DNA of 37,391 nt from Chloroflexota bacterium (GTDB taxonomy: Bacteria > Chloroflexota > Dormibacteria > Dormibacterales > Dormibacteraceae): NCBI GenBank assembly GCA_005879985.1, contig VBIA01000126.1:1-37391 (forward strand). The letters run 5' to 3'. The notes under the pieces are model-generated. The model made no database searches and was not told where the DNA came from. It worked only from the letters and a program-made list of their open reading frames with translations. Positions within the stretch are counted from its first letter, which is position 1. The number at the start of each line of letters is the position of its first letter. This document shows positions 24,271-31,703 of this stretch, piece after piece. Made by a program: the position numbers and the translations under genes.

Positions 24271-24307
24271 TTAACAGCCGCCCGCTCTACCGTTGATCTA
24301 CTCCGGA
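24271..24307 (-). pseudogene. tRNA-Asn(GUU) 5' half, ending at the anticodon loop
   Basis: Reading the minus strand from 24307: acceptor arm TCCGGAG, TA, D-stem GATC, D-loop AACGGTA, D-stem GAGC, G, anticodon stem GGCGG, anticodon loop CTGTTAA (anticodon GTT). This is a canonical bacterial tRNA-Asn through position 38. The expected CCGCC 3' stem is missing: the next bases are GGATC, and no T-arm or 3' acceptor follows before the aminotransferase coding region. A -10-like TAGAAT lies about 13 bp upstream of the 5' end. It looks like a recombination scar, for example an anticodon-loop attachment site of an integrative element. Confidence 0.75.
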
Positions 24308-24382
24308 ACGAGTCTCTCGAATTCTAGGTTGTGAACTGGTTTGACCGCCCTGAGCAGCCCTATGCCGGGTGTTACACGGTCG

Positions 24383-24401
24383 CTGTCGTCAACTGTCGTC
24401 A
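24383..24401 (+). repeat. Short direct repeat in intergenic region
   Basis: CTGTCGTCA occurs at 24383-24391 and again at 24393-24401, a 10-bp period. It sits in the 250-bp space between the convergent aminotransferase and membrane-protein genes. No function is evident. Confidence 0.4.
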
Positions 24402-24503
24402 GCGTTTGTCTTCAGAACTGTGTCAAGAAGACGGCCACCGACGTCAATGCTGACAGCAAAGCGCTCCCAGCATCGGTGAGCGTTTGCTGGCCTTCGTGCT
24501 CGC

Positions 24504-25133
24504 TCAGACGGCCGTGAAGAGGGTGACGGCCCCGCTTGCGATCAGAACCAGGCTCCACCCGAGGTCGAGGTTGAACCAGCTGCGCCGCAGTATGCCGACA
24601 CCAACTCTTTCGTAGACAACCACCGAAACCACGCCCATCACAAAAAGCATGGCCGCGACATGCAGCGAGGCAGCGGCGACAGCCTGCAGCGATATCTCAC
24701 GAAGACTGTGATAGGCGGCATACACCGGCAAGCCTAAAAGTACTGGAGCCAGCATCAGCCCGGCGCCATGGGCTGACGACATCAGGAACGACCAGCCGGC
24801 GAGACCGGTGAAGCCGACACGCATGCCGAAGCCGCTTGGATGCGAGCGAAGCCGCAGCAGCTTGTACAAACCGAAGGTCACCAGGACCAGCGCCGCGAGC
24901 AGGCGCACGAAAAATGGCGGCACGAACGCCTCGGTTAGGGAGACCGCAACCACTACCATCACGATCGAGGCTTCGTGTCCGATCGCGATCGGCAGGAGCG
25001 AGCTCAACACCGCCCGGCGACTTTTCTCTTGCATGCCGCGGGCGACTGCGAACAGCCAGCCCATTCCTGGATTGATGCCGTGATAGGCCCCGAGCAGCGC
25101 GAGCGCTGCCCAGGGCCACAATGCGTTGATCAC
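24504..25133 (-). CDS. Polytopic membrane protein coupled to the selenium-binding protein
   Basis: 209 aa with about six hydrophobic segments. GAYHGINPGMGWLFAVARG near the N-terminus and a second SAHGAGLMLAPVLLG half give a His-Gly pattern in two similar halves. This is reminiscent of the NicO/UreH-type metal transporter superfamilies, though no canonical nickel motif is present. AIGHEASIV adds a third His. ATG at 25133 overlaps the SBP56 stop by 4 bp (ATGA), so the two are translationally coupled. It may move a metal needed by, or a product of, the SBP56 enzyme. The function is inferred only. Confidence 0.75.
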   Translation of the reverse strand: MINALWPWAALALLGAYHGINPGMGWLFAVARGMQEKSRRAVLSSLLPIAIGHEASIVMVVVAVSLTEAFVPPFFVRLLAALVLVTFGLYKLLRLRSHPSGFGMRVGFTGLAGWSFLMSSAHGAGLMLAPVLLGLPVYAAYHSLREISLQAVAAASLHVAAMLFVMGVVSVVVYERVGVGILRRSWFNLDLGWSLVLIASGAVTLFTAV

Positions 25134-26518
25134 GAGTAGCAGTAAGAGTCGGACGAAGCGTCGCCGCCTTGGAGGTGAACCTGATGCGTACGCTGCTCGA
25201 ACGTCGAGAAGAACCCATCGTCCAAGCTCAAGCCACCCTCCGGCCTGGCGTGAATCGAAGTCGCCCAGCTCTTGATCCCTTCGGGATAGAACTGCTCATC
25301 CCAACTTGCGTACAGCGAGTTGGTTAAATAGGCGCGATTTCCGTCGCGGCTGAGCTCGACCATCTGCGGGCCGCCGTTCAGAGGTCCGCTCTTCGGATGC
25401 GCGGCCTTGCGCACGATGCCACCGAGGTGAACGCTACCTGTCTTCTTGGGCTTGAACGGATCGCTGACGTCGAACTGGAGGAATTCGCCGGTCCCCCATG
25501 CTGAGACGTACAGCCAACGATCGTCCAGCGAAAGGTTGATGTCAGTGACCAGGGGCGGCACGGCCTTGAAGCCCTTGAGTAGTGGCGGCAGGTCGTTGGG
25601 ATCGGCAGGCTCGGCAGGGATCTCGATGACTTTCTCGACTTTGTAAGTTGACCCGTCCAGATACCACGTCCAGATCGATGAGCTGAGGTCCTTCAAGCTG
25701 ACGACCACACCGACGAATCCGTGCGCCTTGCTAGGATCGTGGGCGGGACGAAGCTCGAGCACCATCTGCTGCTCCTTGCCGAGGTCGATCTCCTGACGAT
25801 GGCGTCGCTTCGGCAGGTCCCAGATGTGGAGCTTGTGGCCGTATTGGCCGGCAAGTAGGAGCTCAGGATTGACACCGGCCTCGACCATGTTGGGAGTGCC
25901 CCATTCACTGGTGATGGCGGTGTCGTAGCCGAGATGCCACCAGAAGTCATAGGCCAGCTGCTGCGGCCCGCGGTCGAGCTCCCAGCGACCTTTGACCGCA
26001 AAGGTGTCGTGGTCGATGACGAAGATCCCGCCAGGAGCATTGCCATCCGGAGCGCCGAGCGCGCTCACGTAGATACCGTCGGGCCCACAGTGAATGGTGT
26101 GCGGGCGGCTGTAGCCCGCCCGCTCGGCGATCTCTTTCGCCTCGATCGTGTGCACGAGTTTAGGTTGTTTGGGATCTGGCTTGATGTCGAAAATGTAGAT
26201 GCGGGATGAGCGCAATCCGGGAACCAGCAAGTAGCGTCGCTCGAGATGAGGATGGGCGGCGTACGGGCACAGGGCCGAGCTGCACACATTCCATCCGAAG
26301 TGGTGGAACTCGTCACCCACGTTCGGAACTTCGGCGCGGCCGACCTGCGTGCCAAAACCAGCCGACTTTGGGTCGACGTCCAGCGTCAATAGCCCGTCCG
26401 GCTTTTTTCGGTTCGGATCGAATGTGACCATGTAGGCCAGCGTTTCGACTGGCGCTTTTGCCGCGAGGCGGGGCGAGGGGTAGAAGGTTTGATCGGGTTT
26501 GAGAAGGGTGGTTGCCAT
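25130..26518 (-). CDS. Selenium-binding protein SBP56 family (methanethiol oxidase-like)
   Basis: 462 aa seven-bladed beta-propeller. Alignable landmarks with human SELENBP1 are DVDPKS, FHHFGWNVCSSALC (GWNTCSSC in human), PGLRSSRIYIFD, YDFWWHLGYDTAITSEWGTPNM, SLDDRWLYVSAWGTGEFLQFDVSDP and GGPQMVELSRDGNRAYLTNSLYASWDEQFYP. Family members are periplasmic or cytosolic copper-dependent methanethiol oxidases. The N-terminal CGxCGPGY segment of canonical members is missing here (DQTFYPSPRLAAKAP instead), and no signal peptide is seen. ATG at 26518 follows AAAGGAG. It overlaps the downstream membrane-protein gene by 4 bp. Confidence 0.92.
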   Translation of the reverse strand: MATTLLKPDQTFYPSPRLAAKAPVETLAYMVTFDPNRKKPDGLLTLDVDPKSAGFGTQVGRAEVPNVGDEFHHFGWNVCSSALCPYAAHPHLERRYLLVPGLRSSRIYIFDIKPDPKQPKLVHTIEAKEIAERAGYSRPHTIHCGPDGIYVSALGAPDGNAPGGIFVIDHDTFAVKGRWELDRGPQQLAYDFWWHLGYDTAITSEWGTPNMVEAGVNPELLLAGQYGHKLHIWDLPKRRHRQEIDLGKEQQMVLELRPAHDPSKAHGFVGVVVSLKDLSSSIWTWYLDGSTYKVEKVIEIPAEPADPNDLPPLLKGFKAVPPLVTDINLSLDDRWLYVSAWGTGEFLQFDVSDPFKPKKTGSVHLGGIVRKAAHPKSGPLNGGPQMVELSRDGNRAYLTNSLYASWDEQFYPEGIKSWATSIHARPEGGLSLDDGFFSTFEQRTHQVHLQGGDASSDSYCYS

Positions 26519-27317
26519 GAGCTTCTCCTTTCAAGCGCCCAGGGGGGCAGGGGTTCACTCGGTTGAAAGGACAGGTCCCCATCGACCGGGCCGGGGGCCC
26601 GGCGCTAGCGACCTAACAGGTACAGAAGCAGTGCGGCGCCTCTATGAGCCGGTGGGCCGGGAACCGGAGGTCGAGCTCCATCCATTTGGAGTTTATACCC
26701 GAGCCAATGAATTCGCTGTCGACCGTCGCCGACTGCTCTCCGGAGAGTGATGGGGCGCCGTTGGGATCGAGCTCAACGCGCATCCGTTGGTCTTCGCGAA
26801 CCGCGGCCCCCACAGCTGGCTCGTGAATAGCTTCGCCACTAAGTCCTAGCTTGCCTGAGTCGGAGCCGAAGCTCTTTTGTCGTGCTTCGGGCCGAATCAG
26901 CACACCCTGTTGGTGCTCGCGCAGCGGTGCGGCCGCCGCAGCCAGCGCGGCGGCCGATCTTGCGGCTCAGGGCAGCGGTTTCAATCGCGCGGCTGACGCT
27001 GCCCGCGCCGCCTGGGTTGGGCGCGAGATACAGGGGGTTAAGAACCTCCACGCTGAGCGGCGAAGCCCGCACCCCTGGCTGTCGGGCCCCGCACTCGCAA
27101 CCGGCGTGTTCTTGTTGGATTCTGTCGCGATGTTCGGCGCCACATTTTGCAACGGACCGACGTTTTGAGATGCCGGTGTGACTCTCGCCGGAGAACGGCG
27201 TAGCGCTTGAGTTTGTCGCCCTAGATCGGAGCCGTTCGGCTGCCAAGTTTCGATAACAATTCGCCATCGATGACTGCGGATCACGCGACCTAGCCCGAGG
27301 CGCGGCCGTTCGACAAG
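26519..27317. other. 800-bp region without a convincing gene
   Basis: Upstream of SBP56 there is a perfect 7-bp GC hairpin CCGGGCC-GGG-GGCCCGG at 26586-26602, within the likely 5' leader. Minus-strand ORFs 26613-26903 and 26839-27267 and the plus-strand ORFs at 26851 and 26882 have low-complexity, Arg/Ala-rich translations, no clear start signals and no recognisable domain. The region may hold decayed sequence. I see no transposase, integrase or RNA gene here. Confidence 0.45.
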
Positions 27318-27821
27318 TCAGGTCTTCCGCTCACGAATTTGCTCGAGCGTGCGCCGCAGAAGCGGCAGCTGAGCTAGATCCTTATCCCGACCGGCCGCTT
27401 CTTTGGAGCGGATGACATCGCGTAACGAGGCGACTGATACAGAGATCCCGGGACCTATTCGCGTGCGCAACGCCTCTCGGCGAAGATCGCGGTAGCCCCG
27501 CGTGCCTGACGGCGTGAAGCAAATATCAAGCTCGCCGGCGGATGTGGTCAGCGTCCACAAGTCGGCGGTTCGCAGCATATGCGCGTCGAGCGGAAACGGG
27601 ACGCCCCCCCTGTCGCTCGGACTCCGCAAGCGGGCGCGAAGCTCTTTGAGCGCCGCCACGAGACGTTCGAGGTTCGCCTTGTCGGTCGCAGGCGTGATGT
27701 CGATGTCCTCAGTCACAACCGGAGCGCCTGCAATGCGGGCGGCGGCGGCGCCGATCAGAACGAATCGGACCCGATGGCGCTCCAGGGCTCCCAGGATCTT
27801 TAGCGGATCAGGCTCGGACAC
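27318..27821 (-). CDS. Nucleotidyltransferase-fold protein (AbiEii/DUF6036-like)
   Basis: 167 aa minimal nucleotidyltransferase fold. RFVLIGAAAARIAGAPVVTEDIDI carries the core helix and the DxD metal pair (EDIDI). The usual second Gly of the GG/GS motif is Ala (IGAAAA), which might weaken activity. GELDICFTPSGTRGYRDLRREA matches the third strand region of this group. It overlaps the XRE gene by 14 bp, so they form an operon. Such XRE plus NTase pairs resemble AbiE-like or other NTase toxin-antitoxin modules. The toxin role is inferred. Confidence 0.8.
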   Translation of the reverse strand: MSEPDPLKILGALERHRVRFVLIGAAAARIAGAPVVTEDIDITPATDKANLERLVAALKELRARLRSPSDRGGVPFPLDAHMLRTADLWTLTTSAGELDICFTPSGTRGYRDLRREALRTRIGPGISVSVASLRDVIRSKEAAGRDKDLAQLPLLRRTLEQIRERKT

Positions 27822-28137
27822 TACGAGGCCTGGCTGTCAGCGCGCCGAATTGCCGGCCGGCCATCAGGCCACGCCGCAGCCGTTCGGCTGGGGTGCGGCG
27901 TAGTTCGCGCTCGATCAGGACCTGGTCGTGATTGCTAGGGTCGACCCTGGCTAGCCTCATGCTCAACTCGAAACCGGCGGCTCTGATCAGGGAGCGCAAC
28001 CGCTCCAGGCTCGGAGTCACCTCGTAGCGTTCGTAGCGGCCGATCAGAGATGGCGGCACCCCGCTCCGCCGGCTGAGTTCCGCCTGCGAGATGCCCGCTC
28101 GGCGTCTGGCCTCGACCAGCAAATCCCCGCCTACCAT
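27808..28137 (-). CDS. XRE-family HTH regulator (probable antitoxin)
   Basis: 109 aa. The HTH reads LLVEARRRAGISQAELSRRSGVPPSLIGRYERYEVTPSLERLRSLIRAAGFEL, a textbook Cro/C1 domain at about 6-60, then a linker and an Arg-rich tail that could contact the NTase partner. ATG at 28137 has no visible Shine-Dalgarno. A TAAACT hexamer ends 8 bp upstream, so the mRNA may be leaderless. It probably represses its own promoter. Confidence 0.88.
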   Translation of the reverse strand: MVGGDLLVEARRRAGISQAELSRRSGVPPSLIGRYERYEVTPSLERLRSLIRAAGFELSMRLARVDPSNHDQVLIERELRRTPAERLRRGLMAGRQFGALTARPRSVRA

Positions 28138-28147
28138 CGAATATCAG

Positions 28148-28159
28148 TTTAACGCCAAA
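28148..28159. promoter_or_regulatory. Imperfect dyad upstream of the XRE gene
   Basis: TTTAACGCCAAA is a 12-bp imperfect palindrome centred on CG, 10 bp upstream of the XRE start and over its likely -10. It may be the XRE operator. The symmetry is weak (8 of 12 positions). Confidence 0.25.
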
Positions 28160-28274
28160 TATGTGCTCATTTGGACGGCCGCCAGATCGAGAACGCGCAG
28201 AACCGCCTGCCTTCGAATGGGGCGAACCAATGTCCGCCGGGAGCTAACTCGCAATCTCGAATGGCAGATTGGGC

Positions 28275-28320
28275 TACCAGGTGGAAGGCATCATTACCAT
28301 GTGGTAATATAAACTACCAA
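28275..28320 (+). promoter_or_regulatory. 20-bp-phased TACCA operator and leaderless promoter of the MNT-HEPN operon
   Basis: TACCA occurs at 28275, 28295 and 28315, exactly 20 bp apart. The middle copy is part of a 16-bp dyad, ATTACCA-TG-TGGTAAT (28293-28308), and the first is followed by TGG at the same offset. A good -10 hexamer TAATAT (28305-28310) overlaps the dyad. It places the transcription start at about the A of ATG 28320, with no Shine-Dalgarno, so the transcript should be leaderless. Repressor binding here would block the promoter. Confidence 0.65.
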
Positions 28321-28943
28321 TGCGCCTTGATGAGCCTTTGGACGACATCTTTGCCACCGCCAGCCATGTAAGGCTGCTCCGCGCTTTGTTCGCGCTTCCG
28401 CATGACGTTGGCAGGAGCGGCCGCGACTTGGCACGGCGCGCCGGGGTCTCCCATCCACGCGCAAACCAGGTACTGGCCGACCTTGCCGCGCAGGGGCTGG
28501 TCGCGGTGCAACGGATACCGCGGACGGGCCTCTATCGCATTAACCGGCGCCATGCCCTGGCTGAGCCACTTCGCGAGCTCTTCGAGTTGGAACCAAAGTT
28601 GAAATTTGAACTCCTCTCGCTCGTGGCAATGGAACTGAAGGCGCGGCATCTCCCTATTAAGGAGGCCCGGATTTTTGGCAGTGCGGCTCGAGGCGCGATG
28701 GCGGCGACGAGTGACGTCGACCTTGCCTTGGTTACAGCGCGTGAGAGCGTAGCCGCGGTAGAGGCCGCGGCGCAGGAAATAGCCGAGACGGCCCGTGAAC
28801 GGTTCGGGACGCGATTGAATGTGCTGGTGGGTTCACCATCGCTCGAGAAATTGAGCAAGGGCCGTCAAGCGGGACAAGGTATCTGGCAGGCGATAGAGCG
28901 TGATGGCATCGATGTACTTGCGCCTCTTAAGGCCGCCAACTGA
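28320..28943 (+). CDS. Winged-helix plus MNT nucleotidyltransferase (antitoxin of HEPN/MNT pair)
   Basis: 207 aa. Residues 1-75 form a winged helix (HVRLLRALFALP, then SGRDLARRAGVSHPRANQVLADL), and 105-205 an MNT-type nucleotidyltransferase with GSAARGAMAATSDVDLAL, so the Gly-Ser and the DxD pair (Asp132, Asp134) are intact. MNT antitoxins of the MntA class neutralise HEPN toxins by AMPylation (type VII). Fusion with a wHTH lets the same protein repress the operon. The stop shares one base with the HEPN start (TGATG), showing tight coupling. Confidence 0.9.
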   Translation: MRLDEPLDDIFATASHVRLLRALFALPHDVGRSGRDLARRAGVSHPRANQVLADLAAQGLVAVQRIPRTGLYRINRRHALAEPLRELFELEPKLKFELLSLVAMELKARHLPIKEARIFGSAARGAMAATSDVDLALVTARESVAAVEAAAQEIAETARERFGTRLNVLVGSPSLEKLSKGRQAGQGIWQAIERDGIDVLAPLKAAN

Positions 28944-29356
28944 TGGCAAGGGGCAAGACGGTGCAAGTCCGGGGCAACGAGGCCCGGCTCTATTTGGACA
29001 AGGCTGTTCAATTCATTGAACAGGCCCGGGCCGGACTCGATGCCGGCCGCAACGACGCGGCGCTCTTAGAAGCAATTCATGCTGCAATCAGCGGTACCGA
29101 CGCAGTGACCACGGCGCTAGCCGGCGTTCGTTCGACCGACCCGGACCACCAGCGGGCGGCAGACTTGCTAGAGGACATCGTGGCTGTGTCCGACGACCGC
29201 CAACGGGCGCGTCAGCTGAGATCCCTGCTTGCGCGCAAGAATGCAGTGGAATACGAATCCCGGAAGACCAGCCCAAAAGAGGCGCGCGATGGTGTCGAAC
29301 GGGCTGGCCGTATCGTGGATTGGGCTAAGGAAGTACTGGCAGCGGCCCGACTCTAG
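28943..29356 (+). CDS. HEPN-domain protein (probable toxin partner, degenerate motif)
   Basis: 137 aa, nearly all helical. It has the HEPN layout, with EARLYLDKAVQFIEQARAGLDAGRNDAALLEAIHAAISGTDAV at the N-terminus and RKNAVEYESR at 98-107. The RNase motif of active HEPN toxins is Arg-X4-6-His. Here the His position is Glu (RKNAVEY), with Tyr104 next to it, so nuclease activity is doubtful, or the catalytic mechanism differs. It is translated by one-base overlap from the MNT gene. Tyr104 could be the AMPylation target by analogy with HepT. Confidence 0.82.
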   Translation: MARGKTVQVRGNEARLYLDKAVQFIEQARAGLDAGRNDAALLEAIHAAISGTDAVTTALAGVRSTDPDHQRAADLLEDIVAVSDDRQRARQLRSLLARKNAVEYESRKTSPKEARDGVERAGRIVDWAKEVLAAARL

Positions 29357-29512
29357 AGCCAACGTTGCTGACGACAAGACACCCATATTCGATAGCACCG
29401 ACTCAGCGGCCTCGAACTCCAGAAGCCAGTCTTTGTGAAGAGACCGGCAGCTGCGGCTCAGGCGCGGTTGACGGCGGTCGCAGAGTGGGCATCACGCATC
29501 CTCAAGGGGAAA

Positions 29513-30106
29513 GTGAATCGTGTTGACCGCGTGGGCGCTGTTCTGGTGAGTGTGCTGCTGGCCGCTGGGCTCACCACGTGTGGCAACGGATCGACCGCTG
29601 CTGGGCCGCCCTCATCGCCCTCATCAGCACCTACCTCCCCCACATCAACGCCAATGGCATGGTGGAGCACTTACTCGAGCAAGATGTGGGGGTATTCGTT
29701 CAAATTCCCGCCGGAATGGACTGACCTGGGTGATCTGGGCGCCGGCAAGACCGAGGAGTATCTATCTAACGTGCCTGTTGGCTCTCCTGAAGGCCTCGAT
29801 TCAAACGGCATTTTTCTAGCTATTTCGATTCATCAGTTCTCCGGCCGGGCTTGCGCCCAACACGGACTTGCAAATGCGACGGTCGATCGGCAAGACGCGA
29901 TCGATGTCGACGGGCTGTCGGCAACGCTCTACATACTGTCGGGCCAATTGCCCTATATGGAGCTAAATCTCGAGAAGGACACGTATTGCTACATGTTCTC
30001 GTTCGTGTTCGGGAGCCGATCGGCACGAGATGCGAATGAGAGCACCGCGCAGATGATTCTCGGCCAGACGTTTAAGTTCGGCCAACCAACAGCGCCCGCT
30101 CCGTGA
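29513..30106 (+). CDS. Putative lipoprotein of unknown function
   Basis: 197 aa. The track ORF starts at GTG 29435, but GTG at 29513 has AAGGGGAAA in front and begins a clean lipoprotein signal peptide (VGAVLVSVLLAAGLTTC), so Cys at about 23 would be lipidated. A Ser/Pro/Thr-rich linker (PPSSPSSAPTSPTSTP) follows, then a globular domain with WGYSFKFPPEW, typical of PsbP/LpqN-like extracytoplasmic lipoproteins. Two Cys (GRACAQHG and DTYCYMF) may form a disulfide. No function can be assigned. Confidence 0.75.
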   Translation: MNRVDRVGAVLVSVLLAAGLTTCGNGSTAAGPPSSPSSAPTSPTSTPMAWWSTYSSKMWGYSFKFPPEWTDLGDLGAGKTEEYLSNVPVGSPEGLDSNGIFLAISIHQFSGRACAQHGLANATVDRQDAIDVDGLSATLYILSGQLPYMELNLEKDTYCYMFSFVFGSRSARDANESTAQMILGQTFKFGQPTAPAP

Positions 30107-30685
30107 GTCGGCGGGCTCTACTGGCCGGGGTGCTTATCTTCGCCCTCGCCTCAGTACAGATTGAGGCGTGAGTCGCACAATCTACGCGGCACTTCCCAAC
30201 ACTGCAGGTCGAGTCGCCCGTTATGCAAGCTAGCTCCACGGCTGTGCTCCAACTACCGTGGCCGGCGCGTATTACCTCGCTTCATGCAGCAAGAATTCAA
30301 GGCACGCGGAGTTTGCAAAGTGGGACGGTCGGCTGATATTTCCGTCGGGGAGGATTTACCTTGCGGGCCGTCCCACTCCGAAAGTCCAACGCGTCATTCG
30401 GATGGACTGATCGTTATTGGGCAAGTTATGTTTTCGCACAGTGGAAAACCCAAGCTGTACCTGGCGGGCCGCTGAAGGCCTCGTGCACGCCGCACTTGCG
30501 GCGCAGGCTGCGCCCGGGAAGGATCACGCCAAAGGGGACCGCTACGGACGCGGTAAGCATCCCGCCGACCGCAAAGTTGTGCTCGCACGACTGTGCGTCA
30601 GGACAGTCAATGCTTCCCGGCGTCGGATCCCACTGGAGCCAGCGCGCTGAGGCTGGGAGAACGGCTCACGGTAGGAGCTCCTCGC
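30107..30685. other. 580-bp region without a clear gene; short signal-like ORF at its start
   Basis: A 22-codon ORF, 30103-30171 (+), overlaps the lipoprotein stop as GTGA. It encodes MSRRALLAGVLIFALASVQ and then stops, as if a secreted or membrane protein gene has been truncated. A 6-bp hairpin CGCCGC-ACTT-GCGGCG is at 30488-30503, possibly a weak terminator between convergent genes. Other ORFs here have no domain or codon pattern I trust. Confidence 0.4.
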
Positions 30686-31567
30686 TCAGGTTCGATTCGC
30701 GTGCCCGGCTTGCGGCGCAGCTCGCTGTATCTCTTGTACCGGGGTGATGTGGTAGTGCAGGTGGAGCACTGACAGGCCCAACCAACGCACGAAGTGGTCG
30801 GTGCGAACTGAGCCGTCGACGTCGGGATACACGTGAAAGACTTCCTTGAGCGGGCGCACGTACCACACTCGGATACGCCCCGGTCCTGCTTCCGTGATCC
30901 GATAGAATCCCGGGTCCCCGAATCGATGACCAGACGAGATGAGCTTCAGTGATCCATCCGTCTGCGCCTCTGGTCTGAGCAGCACCGTCGCGTTGCCGCG
31001 CACAACAGGAAACACGGTCTTCACGCAAGGTCCGGACCCGGGCGGTGTGGCAGTCGAGTAGAAGCCTGAATAGATAACGAGGCCGCTTGCGAGGTTGCGG
31101 CGCAGCCAGCTCGTGAACGCCACGTGTCCCGATTGATCCACCAGCTGCTCGACCTCGCTCGTCATGCCGCGCGCGGTCTCGAGCGGGTACATCGGAAAGT
31201 TCAGCTGCTCCATGCGGCGGCTGACGAAATTGATCAGCATCCATCCGAAGGGCCAGAACAGCGGCGACCACTGCGACCACACGTCGAGGTGGTAGCGGCC
31301 GGTGTGCTCGTAGAAGTCGCGCACCGATGGGTGCAGGCGACCTGAATCGAACCCATCGCCGTCCAGGTATGCGCAGTCCGGCAGCAGCCCGAGGTCAGAG
31401 CCGGTGTTCACTTCGAGTCCGGCCCGGGCGGCGACGGAGCGATGGAAGCCCGCGCCGATCCGTGGCGGACCCGTCGGACCGTCCAGCCAGGGGACGGTGC
31501 TCCTATCGACCCGGCGGCCGAAGAGGAAGCAGAGGAACAGGATCACGGCCCCGACAAGGCTGCCCAT
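30686..31567 (-). CDS. Membrane-anchored protein of unknown function
   Basis: 293 aa from ATG 31567, which has GGAG at 5-nt spacing. The track start at 31747 adds a Ser/Gly-rich stretch that overlaps the ectoine synthase gene and is unlikely. A single N-terminal hydrophobic helix (SLVGAVILFLCFLFG) anchors a globular domain with PLFWPFGWMLINFVSRRMEQLNFPM, TSWLRRNLASGLVIYSGFYS and WYVRPLKEVFHVYPDVDG. I do not recognise the family. It has the look of a conserved hypothetical protein with a lipid-binding-like barrel. Codon use matches neighbours. Confidence 0.72.
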   Translation of the reverse strand: MGSLVGAVILFLCFLFGRRVDRSTVPWLDGPTGPPRIGAGFHRSVAARAGLEVNTGSDLGLLPDCAYLDGDGFDSGRLHPSVRDFYEHTGRYHLDVWSQWSPLFWPFGWMLINFVSRRMEQLNFPMYPLETARGMTSEVEQLVDQSGHVAFTSWLRRNLASGLVIYSGFYSTATPPGSGPCVKTVFPVVRGNATVLLRPEAQTDGSLKLISSGHRFGDPGFYRITEAGPGRIRVWYVRPLKEVFHVYPDVDGSVRTDHFVRWLGLSVLHLHYHITPVQEIQRAAPQAGHANRT

Positions 31568-31703
31568 CAGGCTCCGCACGGATCCACTGTAACCATCCGA
31601 CTTCGCGTCTTGACCGCGTGATGAAAGACCCAGCGGACCTGTGTCGGGTGTCACACCCGCAACCCACGCCGAGATAGCCTGGCCCGGGCTTGACCGCGCA
31701 CAA

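Noticed and set aside
26613-27267. Overlapping minus-strand ORFs upstream of SBP56
   Set aside because: No Shine-Dalgarno, no domain, odd composition and mutual overlap. Possibly decayed sequence but not a supportable gene.
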